In this document: piece by piece, positions 1 through 7,096 of the stretch
Layout of the letters: the number at the start of each line of letters is the position of its first letter
Position numbering within the stretch: the stretch's first letter is position 1
Assembly (NCBI RefSeq): GCF_030813635.1
Contig: NZ_JAUSUM010000002.1
Span: forward strand, 372,001 to 436,000
Reading direction: 5' to 3'
Origin: Salibacterium salarium
GTDB lineage: Bacteria; Bacillota; Bacilli; Bacillales; Marinococcaceae
DNA: 64,000 bases
Translations under genes and position numbers: made by a program
Notes under the pieces: generated by a model
The model's database searches: none
The model's input: the letters and a program-made list of their open reading frames with translations, nothing else
What the model was told of the DNA's origin: nothing

Positions 1-1
1 T

Positions 2-154
2 GAATTGGTATCGGGTACGCTTGAAATGTCGAATGTAGACTTGTCTGAAGAGTTTACGGAAATGATTACCGCTCAACGTGGGTTCCAAGCGAATACACGT
101 GGTATTACAACAGCTGACGAAGTATTGCAAGAGCTGATGAACTTGAAACGTTAA
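2..154 (+). CDS. flgG: flagellar hook/distal rod protein FlgG family, C-terminal end (partial)
   Basis: Only the last 50 codons are in the window; the frame is open from base 2 to the TAA at 152-154. The visible residues match the conserved C-terminus of FlgE/FlgG-type rod-hook proteins: a [11 protein letters not shown] motif, then [20 protein letters not shown] and a hydrophobic end. This region forms the C-terminal helix that assembles the axial D0 coiled coil of rod and hook. Its position directly before swrD-fliL-fliM fits the gene called flgE or flgG in Bacillus fla/che operons. The C-terminus alone cannot fully separate hook FlgE from rod FlgG. Confidence 0.9.
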   Translation, partial: ELVSGTLEMSNVDLSEEFTEMITAQRGFQANTRGITTADEVLQELMNLKR

Positions 155-180
155 GCTTAATCCATTTTAAAAGGAGGTTT

Positions 181-203
181 GAGCCGGGCACGATTCCCGG
201 CTC
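181..203 (+). promoter_or_regulatory. hairpin between the Shine-Dalgarno and start codon of swrD
   Basis: GAGCCGGG (181-188) and CCCGGCTC (196-203) are a perfect 8-bp inverted repeat around a 7-nt loop. A strong Shine-Dalgarno AAGGAGG lies at 171-177, while the only plausible ATG is at 215. Linear spacing is 37 nt, but with the hairpin folded the effective spacing falls to about 14 nt. It has no T-tract, so it is a poor intrinsic terminator. A translational role is inferred. Confidence 0.55.
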
Positions 204-214
204 ATCCAATACAT

Positions 215-427
215 ATGATTGAATTGACGAAATTAAACGGACAGACATTTTTATTGAATATAGCGTTAATCGAACAGGCGGAGGCTCTTCCAGATACGAC
301 ACTCACTTTAAGCAACAGTAAAAAAATTGTTGTAAAGGAGAGTATGGAAGAAGTGAATAATTTAACTAGCGCGTTTTACCGCCGTATTGGATTAATAGGC
401 CTGACAACAAAAGAGGAGGGCAAATAA
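215..427 (+). CDS. swrD: flagellar protein SwrD (FlbD family)
   Basis: A 70-residue protein of the FlbD family. In B. subtilis SwrD increases flagellar torque and supports swarming. The family pattern is visible: MIELTKLNG at the start, a PDTTLTLSN segment near residues 26-34, a KKIVVKES strand near 36-43, then a short amphipathic C-terminus. I chose ATG 215 because the family begins MI.LT.LNG. An upstream in-frame TTG at 179 would add twelve non-family residues and sits one base from the Shine-Dalgarno. The gene follows flgG and precedes fliL, its usual place. The unusual feature is the hairpin between ribosome binding site and ATG. Confidence 0.88.
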   Translation: MIELTKLNGQTFLLNIALIEQAEALPDTTLTLSNSKKIVVKESMEEVNNLTSAFYRRIGLIGLTTKEEGK

Positions 428-428
428 C

Positions 429-860
429 GTGTTTAAAAATCGATTAGTAAACATTATGCTTATTATTATTATTTCCATAACGCTTATCGGTGTGGTGGCG
501 TTGGTACTTTTCAATTATTTTTCCTCCTCGTCAGAAGCTGAAACCGAACCAACTATCGATGAAATTATTGAAAATTCTTGGGAAACCGAAGAGATCACGA
601 CAAATTTAAATAGTGATAATTTGTTTCGCGGGCGTTTTCGAATTCATGTTGATACAGCTGATGGGGCTGCGGAGTTAGAAAAACGTGATTTTCAAGTAAA
701 CAATATTATTATTCATGAACTAGCTGGAATGTCTGCGAGCGATATCCAAAGTCAAGATGGAATCGAAGAACTTGAAACTACGCTCCGTTCTGACATCGAT
801 GATATATTGGAAGATGGTGAAGTCATTCGAGTGTATACGACAGAACGAATGATCCAATAA
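429..860 (+). CDS. fliL: flagellar basal body-associated protein FliL
   Basis: A 143-residue single-pass membrane protein. FliL surrounds the stator units at the basal body and supports torque. Residues 1-8 are cytoplasmic, about 9-31 form one transmembrane helix, and the remainder is an extracytoplasmic domain that starts with an acidic stretch and ends in the conserved LRSDIDDILEDGEVIRVYTT region. The start is GTG 429, one base past the swrD stop, with GAGGAGGG upstream. Length matches Bacillus FliL (about 140). It is part of the fla/che operon, between swrD and fliM. Confidence 0.93.
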   Translation: MFKNRLVNIMLIIIISITLIGVVALVLFNYFSSSSEAETEPTIDEIIENSWETEEITTNLNSDNLFRGRFRIHVDTADGAAELEKRDFQVNNIIIHELAGMSASDIQSQDGIEELETTLRSDIDDILEDGEVIRVYTTERMIQ

Positions 861-894
861 TAGCAACCTTATGAAGAAAGGGAGGTGAGAAAGT

Positions 895-1887
895 TTGGCG
901 GACGTTCTTTCTCAAGGTGAAATAGATTCCTTATTATCTGCTTTATCCACTGGAGAAATGGATGCAGATGAATTAAAAAAAGAAGAAACAGAGAAGAAAA
1001 TAAAAACATATGACTTTAAACGGGCGCTTCGATTTTCCAAAGATCAAATTCGAAGTTTGTCGAGAATTCACGAGAACTTCGCTCGCTTATTAACGACCTA
1101 CTTCTCCGCCCAGCTTCGAACCTTTGTTCAAATTTCTGTCGCGTCAGTGGATCAGCTTCCTTATGACGAATTTATTCGATCGATACCAAAGATGACGCTG
1201 CTGAACGTATTTGAAGCTTATCCACTTGAAGGGCGATTGCTTATGGAAGTAAACCCTAACGTAGGATACGCAATGATGGACAGATTACTTGGTGGAAAAG
1301 GGACTAGTATTAATAAAGTTGATAATTTAACCGAAATAGAAACGAAAATTATGACTCAGCTCTTTCAAAGTATGTTAGAAACATTCCAAAGTGCCTGGGA
1401 GTCAGTGATAGAGTTAGATCCAAATATGGAGGATATTGAAGTAAACCCGCAGTTTTTGCAGATGGTTTCACCTAATGAAACGGTCGTTGTTATTTCATTA
1501 TCTACGACAATTGGAGAAACAACCGGTATGATTAATATTTGTCTCCCACATGTTGTGTTAGAAGAAATTTTGCCGAAATTGTCTGTCCATCAGTGGATGC
1601 AGACGAAGAAAAAGGAACGGGACGAGCATGAAATTGAGCAGCTTCAGCATACCGTAAAAGCCGCTCCACTTACAGTTCAAGCCGTTCTCGGAAACTCTGA
1701 AATTTCGATTGAAGAATTTCTGCAGCTTAACAGCGGAGATGTGATTGAATTAGATCAAAACATTGAAGACTCGTTGCTTGTAAAAACAGGCGGGGAACCA
1801 AAATATTATGGACAGCCTGGTCAATGGAAAAAGAATATGGCGGTACAAATTACAGACGAAATAAAGGAGGGGGACACAAATGAATGA
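895..1887 (+). CDS. fliM: flagellar motor switch protein FliM
   Basis: A 330-residue C-ring switch protein that binds CheY-P and sets the rotation bias. The N-terminal CheY-binding segment LSQGEIDSLLSAL is at residues 5-17. A CheC-like middle domain spans about 45-235, and a FliN/SpoA-like C-terminal domain about 250-320 (VQAVLGNSEISIEEFLQL through the end). The start is TTG 895, preceded by a strong GGGAGGTGA. The 3' end overlaps fliY by 8 nt, so the two are probably translationally coupled. Length matches B. subtilis FliM (about 332). Confidence 0.96.
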   Translation: MADVLSQGEIDSLLSALSTGEMDADELKKEETEKKIKTYDFKRALRFSKDQIRSLSRIHENFARLLTTYFSAQLRTFVQISVASVDQLPYDEFIRSIPKMTLLNVFEAYPLEGRLLMEVNPNVGYAMMDRLLGGKGTSINKVDNLTEIETKIMTQLFQSMLETFQSAWESVIELDPNMEDIEVNPQFLQMVSPNETVVVISLSTTIGETTGMINICLPHVVLEEILPKLSVHQWMQTKKKERDEHEIEQLQHTVKAAPLTVQAVLGNSEISIEEFLQLNSGDVIELDQNIEDSLLVKTGGEPKYYGQPGQWKKNMAVQITDEIKEGDTNE

Positions 1888-3112
1888 TGATATGCTCTCT
1901 CAAGAAGAGATTAATGAGTTATTGAAAAGTGTAGATGGGGATGAAGGGTCAGATGATAACAGTTCTTCAGAGGAAGAAACACACACCGCAGAGGCTAAAG
2001 AACCGGACCCTGAACTGGGAGAATTGAAGGTTGAAGATTATTTGACGACGGTTGAACAAGACGCACTTGGAGAAATTGGAAATATTTCATTTGGCAGTTC
2101 AGCGACAGCTCTTTCTCAGTTGTTAAGCCAAAAAGTTGAAATAACGACCCCAGTTGTTTCTGTCGTTAAAAAAGAAGATTTGGATAAGCAATTTCCACAG
2201 CCTAATGTCGCGGTTCATGTCCAATATACAGATGGTTTTGAAGGAACGAATTTACTCGTTATTAAAACAACAGATGCTGCGATTATTGCAGATTTAATGC
2301 TGGGTGGAGATGGAACAAATCCAGCAGAAGAACTAGATGACATGCACGTTAGCGCAGTCCAGGAAGCTATGAATCAGATGATGGGCTCAGCTTCTACTTC
2401 AATGTCAACGATATTTAATAAAAGAGTAGACATCACACCCCCAGGTATAGATATTTTGGATGTGAAAGAAGCACAAGGAACGAACAGTATTCCTGATGCG
2501 GATATTTTAACTAAAATATCGTTTCGATTAATTATTGGAGATTTAATTGATTCTTCCATTATGCAGCTTGTTACCGTTCCGTTTGCAAAGGAAATGGTAG
2601 AAAACTTAATGAACCCGGCCGAATCAGACGGAGACGATCCAGTGCAAGAGGCTTCAGAACCACAGCCTCAAGGTTCCGCACAGCAATCTGCTACCCCGCC
2701 ACCACGTGACGATGCGCCTTCTCCTCGGCAAGAAGCTCCAAGTGGTGGTCAAGATCAAAGTCGATTTGTGGGCGGTGGACAACAACAGTCCAAACCAGTT
2801 CAATCTGCTGAATTCTCTTCATTTGAGGCACCATCTTTAAATGAAAATGAATCGAAAAACTTAAACATGCTGCTTGATATCCCATTAGATGTAACAGTGG
2901 AACTAGGGCGGACACAACGTTCTATTAAAGATATTCTTGAATTTACACAAGGTTCGATCATTGAACTCGATAAACTTGCAGGGGAACCCGTTGACATACT
3001 TGTCAATCAGAAGTTAGTTGCCAAAGGAGAAGTTGTCGTTATTGATGAGAACTTTGGTGTTCGTGTAACAGATATTGTGAGCCAGGCAGACCGGATTAAA
3101 AAACTAAGGTAG
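1880..3112 (+). CDS. fliY: flagellar motor switch phosphatase FliY
   Basis: A 410-residue switch protein replacing FliN in Gram-positive bacteria and dephosphorylating CheY-P. Residues 5-14 (MLSQEEINEL) resemble the FliM N-terminal CheY-binding peptide. The CheC-like phosphatase domain carries two active-site helices: LGEIGNISFGSSATALS near 63-79 and VQEAMNQMMGSASTSMS near 160-176. A Pro/Gln/Ser-rich linker covers about 248-300, and a FliN/SpoA domain about 325-405. It is somewhat longer than B. subtilis FliY (about 378), the difference lying mainly in the linker. It overlaps fliM and precedes cheY, consistent with acting at the switch. Confidence 0.95.
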   Translation: MNDDMLSQEEINELLKSVDGDEGSDDNSSSEEETHTAEAKEPDPELGELKVEDYLTTVEQDALGEIGNISFGSSATALSQLLSQKVEITTPVVSVVKKEDLDKQFPQPNVAVHVQYTDGFEGTNLLVIKTTDAAIIADLMLGGDGTNPAEELDDMHVSAVQEAMNQMMGSASTSMSTIFNKRVDITPPGIDILDVKEAQGTNSIPDADILTKISFRLIIGDLIDSSIMQLVTVPFAKEMVENLMNPAESDGDDPVQEASEPQPQGSAQQSATPPPRDDAPSPRQEAPSGGQDQSRFVGGGQQQSKPVQSAEFSSFEAPSLNENESKNLNMLLDIPLDVTVELGRTQRSIKDILEFTQGSIIELDKLAGEPVDILVNQKLVAKGEVVVIDENFGVRVTDIVSQADRIKKLR

Positions 3113-3146
3113 CAATCAACAACATTTATAAGGAGGAAACGTAAAA

Positions 3147-3509
3147 GTGGCACATTCAGTTTTAATTGTAGATGATGCGTCATTTATGAGAATGATGATT
3201 AAAGATATTTTAGAGAAGAATGGTTTTGAAATAGCAGGAGAAGCAAAAGATGGCCAGGAAGCAGTTAATTTATATAAAGAAACTTCCCCTGACCTTGTAA
3301 CGCTTGATATTACGATGCCAGAGATGGATGGTATTGCAGCGCTGAAAGAAATACAAACATTTGACCCGAACGCAAAAATTATCATGTGTTCTGCTATGGG
3401 ACAGCAGGCGATGGTTATTGATGCAATCCAAGCAGGGGCAAAAGATTTCATCGTTAAACCTTTTCAAGCCGATCGCGTACTAGAAGCGATTAATAAAACC
3501 CTTGCCTAA
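3147..3509 (+). CDS. cheY: chemotaxis response regulator CheY
   Basis: A 120-residue stand-alone receiver domain. Phosphorylated CheY binds FliM/FliY and changes rotation. Acid pocket Asp9-Asp10, phospho-acceptor Asp54 (TLDITMPEMDG), Ser82 and Lys104 (FIVKPF) are all in place. The start is GTG 3147 with AAGGAGG at 3131-3137. In B. subtilis cheY also lies between fliY and fliO. The kinase CheA that would phosphorylate it is not encoded in this window. Confidence 0.96.
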   Translation: MAHSVLIVDDASFMRMMIKDILEKNGFEIAGEAKDGQEAVNLYKETSPDLVTLDITMPEMDGIAALKEIQTFDPNAKIIMCSAMGQQAMVIDAIQAGAKDFIVKPFQADRVLEAINKTLA

Positions 3510-3528
3510 GTGTAAGGCGGAGGGATAA

Positions 3529-4227
3529 ATGATGAATAAAAGAAAAAGCTGGTTTCTATTACTTTTAACGACCATTTTACTATGTGTGATACTCGTCCCC
3601 GAGGTAAGTCATGCAGATATTGATGAAAACCAAACGATAAGTGAAACACTTAATGGTACTGACGATGGGGACGGGGATTCTACAGAAGAGTCTAACGCTG
3701 AAGATCAAGAAGAACCTGCTTCTGAAAGTAGTGACGATGCAGGAAGCAGTGGCCCTGAAATGATGGAAGATACAAATGTTTTTAAAATGTTATTTCAACT
3801 TGTATTAGCCCTTGCGGCAGTCATTGCTATTATGTATTTTCTGCTTAAATTTATAAATAAACGCACGCAAAGCTTTCAATCTCAAAAGACAATGCAAAAC
3901 CTTGGAGGCGTCCCGCTTGGACAAAATAAATCTGTTCAAATGGTAAAAATAGGTGACCGACTTCTTATTGTCGGAGTGGGAGATTCTATTCGTCTTTTAA
4001 CAGAAATTGAAGAAGAATCAGAAATAGAGGATTTACTTGAAAATGACAGTACCTCCGACATTGGTTGGACGAAAAAAGGGTTCTCTATGTTTCAAGGTCT
4101 TTTTAACAAAAGGAAAGCTGAAAAAAAAGACTCCGAGTCTTTCCAACATGTATTGGAAGATCAACTTGGAGAAATGAAAGACACAAGAAAGAAAGCTCGT
4201 CGTCATTTAAAGGGGTATAATCAATGA
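3529..4227 (+). CDS. fliO: flagellar biosynthesis protein FliO
   Basis: A 232-residue FliO family protein (called FliZ in older B. subtilis usage), which helps assemble the FliP ring of the flagellar export gate. Residues 1-29 are a signal peptide (KRK then a long hydrophobic core, SHA before the acidic region). Residues 30-83 are a low-complexity Asp/Glu/Ser stretch. A transmembrane helix covers about 88-107, followed by a basic cytoplasmic domain with the family segment GGVPLGQNKSVQMVKIGDRL. The 3' end overlaps fliP by 4 nt (ATGA). Confidence 0.92.
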   Translation: MMNKRKSWFLLLLTTILLCVILVPEVSHADIDENQTISETLNGTDDGDGDSTEESNAEDQEEPASESSDDAGSSGPEMMEDTNVFKMLFQLVLALAAVIAIMYFLLKFINKRTQSFQSQKTMQNLGGVPLGQNKSVQMVKIGDRLLIVGVGDSIRLLTEIEEESEIEDLLENDSTSDIGWTKKGFSMFQGLFNKRKAEKKDSESFQHVLEDQLGEMKDTRKKARRHLKGYNQ

Positions 4228-4907
4228 TTGTTTTTCTTCAAGGTATACTTGACTCAGGAGGACTGCTGGGCGATGATCCAGAGAATTTAACAACGAGTCT
4301 GCAACTTGTATTTTTAATTACAGTGTTGTCCTTGGCTCCAGCTATTTTAATTTTGATGACGAGTTTCACAAGAATCGTCATTGTTCTGTCTTTTGTTCGT
4401 ATGGGACTTGCAACGCAACAGATGCCGCCTACCCAGGTGTTAATCAGTCTAGCCTTGTTTATGACCTTTTTTATCATGGCTCCCGTTTTTGGGGAGGTTA
4501 ACGAACAATCAATCACTCCGCTTTTAGACGGGGAATTAAATCAAGAAGAAGCTTTTAATGAAGCGGCAACACCTATGAAAGAGTTCATGTCAGAACATAC
4601 AAGAGAGAAAGATTTGTCGCTTTTCATGGGATACGCTGGAATGGAACGGCCGGAAACACTTGATGATATTCCATTGACAGCACTTGTGCCGGCGTTTGCA
4701 ATTAGTGAATTAAAAACAGCATTTCAGATTGGCTTTTTGATATTTGTTCCTTTTCTAGTCATCGACATGATTGTTGCAAGTGTCTTAATGTCAATGGGAA
4801 TGATGATGCTTCCCCCTGTAATGATTTCGTTACCGTTTAAGATTTTGTTATTTGTTCTCGTGGATGGTTGGTATCTCATTGTAGAATCTCTCTTAATTAG
4901 TTATTAG
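4224..4907 (+). CDS. fliP: flagellar type III export gate protein FliP
   Basis: A 227-residue integral membrane protein of the export gate (FliP5FliQ4FliR1). The first 20-25 residues are loop and signal-like, then hydrophobic helices occur near 28-50, 70-87, 165-190 and 195-220. Family signatures are visible: SFTRIVIVLSFVRMGLATQQMPP (TRIVIVLS...RxALGTQQ-type) and the C-terminal MMMLPPVMISLPFKILLFVLVDGW. It overlaps fliO and lies 14 nt before fliQ, all in one operon. Confidence 0.96.
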   Translation: MIVFLQGILDSGGLLGDDPENLTTSLQLVFLITVLSLAPAILILMTSFTRIVIVLSFVRMGLATQQMPPTQVLISLALFMTFFIMAPVFGEVNEQSITPLLDGELNQEEAFNEAATPMKEFMSEHTREKDLSLFMGYAGMERPETLDDIPLTALVPAFAISELKTAFQIGFLIFVPFLVIDMIVASVLMSMGMMMLPPVMISLPFKILLFVLVDGWYLIVESLLISY

Positions 4908-4921
4908 AAGGTGATGAACAT

Positions 4922-5191
4922 ATGACGGCTGAAACAGTCATCAGTCTTGCAGAAAACGGAGTGTGGACCGTGTTTCTTGTCGCAGGTCCGTTACTCGTTG
5001 TGGCGCTTGTTCTTGGTTTTGGTGTCGCAATATTTCAGGCAACAACCCAAATTCAAGAACAGACGCTTGCTTTTATTCCAAAAATACTGGGCGTGCTTGC
5101 TTGTCTCGTTCTTTTTGGACCATGGATGTTACAAATGGTTACTGATTTTACCTATCAGATTTTAAGTAATCTCGCTGAATACGTAAGGTAG
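4922..5191 (+). CDS. fliQ: flagellar export gate protein FliQ
   Basis: An 89-residue protein, exactly the usual FliQ length. Two transmembrane hairpin helices lie near residues 14-40 and 52-74, joined by the conserved QATTQIQEQTLAFIPK loop. It forms part of the FliPQR core through which flagellar subunits are exported. GAAGGTGAT precedes ATG 4922. It is followed by fliR after 4 nt, suggesting coupled translation. Confidence 0.96.
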   Translation: MTAETVISLAENGVWTVFLVAGPLLVVALVLGFGVAIFQATTQIQEQTLAFIPKILGVLACLVLFGPWMLQMVTDFTYQILSNLAEYVR

Positions 5192-5195
5192 GCCT

Positions 5196-5975
5196 ATGAA
5201 TATAGAATGGATAAATCAATTACCAGTTTATTTATTAGTACTTATAAGGGTTCTCGCTTTCTTTACGAGCATGCCTTTATTTTCATATCGGAATATTCCT
5301 ACTCAGTTTAAAGTAGGCTTAGGGGCTTTTTTTGCTTTTATTATTGTTTTTACCATTGATGCACCAACGTTAGAAATAGACAGTACGTATATCTTACTTA
5401 TTTTTAAAGAGATGCTCGTAGGTCTATCTATTGGTTTGTTGGCGGGAATTATGATTTATGCCGTGCAAGTAGCCGGCATGTTTCTTGATATAGCCCTTGG
5501 TTTTCTAGTTGCCAACGTGATTGACCCACAGACAGGTGCACAAAGTCCTCTTATGGGTGGATTTTTATACATGTTTACGCTGCTGTTTTTGCTGGCAGTG
5601 GATGGTCACCATCTTATAATGGACGGAATTTATTATAGTTATGAATTCATCCCTTTAGAACAATTAACCTTACCATTCGGAGAAGAAGCGATTGCGTATC
5701 ACGTACTGAGAGCGTTTAGCACCATGTTTACAATTGCTTTTCAAATGGCTTTTCCGGTTGTTGGCTGTTTGTTTTTGGCAGATCTTGCACTTGGTATGAT
5801 GTCGCGGGCAGTACCGCAGATGAACGTATTTGTCGTTGGACTGCCTTTAAAGCTTTTTGTCGGTCTTCCATTGCTGGCTGTGACACTGCCCGGTTTCTTC
5901 ATGGCAGTGGACCACCTCTTCGATGAAATGTTTGACGCGATGCGAACGCTGATGGAAATGCTTGGAGGGGCTTAA
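5196..5975 (+). CDS. fliR: flagellar export gate protein FliR
   Basis: A 259-residue polytopic membrane protein, identical in length to B. subtilis FliR. Around six hydrophobic helices are visible. The family segment FLDIALGFLVANVIDPQTGAQSP is near residues 96-118 and GMMSRAVPQMNVFVVGLPLKL near 200-220. It closes the FliPQR export core and contacts FlhB. The stop TAA at 5973-5975 lies one base before the GTG start of flhB, as in operons where fliR and flhB are coupled or even fused. Confidence 0.95.
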   Translation: MNIEWINQLPVYLLVLIRVLAFFTSMPLFSYRNIPTQFKVGLGAFFAFIIVFTIDAPTLEIDSTYILLIFKEMLVGLSIGLLAGIMIYAVQVAGMFLDIALGFLVANVIDPQTGAQSPLMGGFLYMFTLLFLLAVDGHHLIMDGIYYSYEFIPLEQLTLPFGEEAIAYHVLRAFSTMFTIAFQMAFPVVGCLFLADLALGMMSRAVPQMNVFVVGLPLKLFVGLPLLAVTLPGFFMAVDHLFDEMFDAMRTLMEMLGGA

Positions 5976-5976
5976 T

Positions 5977-7058
5977 GTGAAACTAAGACTCGATTTGCAA
6001 TATTTTTCTCAAGAAAAAACAGAAAAAGCCACACCTAAAAAAAGCAAGAAACACGGGATAAAGGTCAGGTCCCAAAAAGTACTGACATTAATACTGCCTT
6101 AATATTACTGTCTGTTTTTTTGTTTATGTTCGTGTATGGACGAGTTCTTGGTGAGCATTTGTATGAAACAATGCAAGTCGTCTATCAAGAATATATTCAT
6201 TGGGAAGTGAATGAGAACACGATTCCAGCTATATTCCAAGAACTTGCGATAGAAACAGGCCTTGTTATTGCACCAATCATGCTCATAGCACTTGTTGTTG
6301 GTGCTGGAGCATCGATGCTGCAAGTAGGTTTTTTATTTGCGCCTGAATCTATTAAGTTTAAACCATCAAAGATTAACCCTCTTAGTGGCGTGAAACGTAT
6401 TTTTTCACTACGGGCACTGGTTGAGTTTCTAAAGTCGATGTTGAAAATAACGCTTGTAGGATTATTGGCTTTTACAATTATTTGGTTGAACCTGGACTCT
6501 TTATTATTTTTATCTCAGAAAAGTGTCGCAGACGGCTTTGGTGAAATTGCTTGGCTCACTGGAATTATAGGTGTATGTGTTGCACTGTTATTATTATTTT
6601 TAGCTATACCTGATTACCTTTATCAAAGGCATGATCATGAAAAGCAAATTAAAATGTCCAAGCAGGATGTAAAAGATGAGAATAAGAAAATGGAAGGGGA
6701 TCCGCAAATAAAGTCGAAACGCCGTAAACAACAGCAGGAAATGGCGATGCAGCGGATGATGCAGGAAGTACCACAAGCAGATGTTGTCATCACCAACCCG
6801 ACTCACTTTGCAATCGCCTTATCTTATGATGAAGAAAAAATGGCTGCGCCCAAAATAACAGCTAAAGGTGCAGACTTTGTAGCATATAGAATCAAGACAT
6901 TAGCGAAAAAACATGATGTTGTTCTCGTGGAAAATAAATATTTGGCTAGATCATTATATTATCAGGCAGACATCGATGATGAAGTGCCTGAAGAATTATT
7001 TAAAGCGGTCGCTGAAGTTCTGGCTTATGTGTACCGGCTTAAAAATCAACTTGTTTAA
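5977..7058 (+). pseudogene. flhB: flagellar export switch protein FlhB, interrupted by a -1 frameshift in an A7 run
   Basis: FlhB switches substrate specificity of the flagellar export gate. From GTG 5977 the product reads MKLRLDLQYFSQEKTEKATPKK, the classic FlhB N-terminus, but the frame then stops after about 41 codons. The remaining sequence (QETRDKGQVPKSTDINTALILL onward) continues from base 6045 in the -1 frame and runs without interruption to 7058. The switch falls in seven A residues at 6037-6043. One extra A would give KKKQETRDKGQVPKS and a 360-residue protein, the usual FlhB length. The autocleavage motif NPTH is intact near residue 274, and four membrane helices are present. It may be a sequencing error, a true mutation, a phase-variable tract or productive slippage. 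I list it as pseudogene only because the frame is broken as given. Confidence 0.85.
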
Positions 7059-7096
7059 CAATACATATCAGGGTAGAACAAAAAAGGAGTATTTTT

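Noticed and set aside
179-217. TTG 179 as start of swrD giving 82 residues
   Set aside because: It lies one base after the Shine-Dalgarno and adds twelve residues foreign to the FlbD family; the family start is ATG 215.
2691-2915. Minus-strand frame opposite fliY
   Set aside because: It lies inside the Pro/Gln-rich linker of fliY, where codon bias opens antisense frames; no ribosome binding site.
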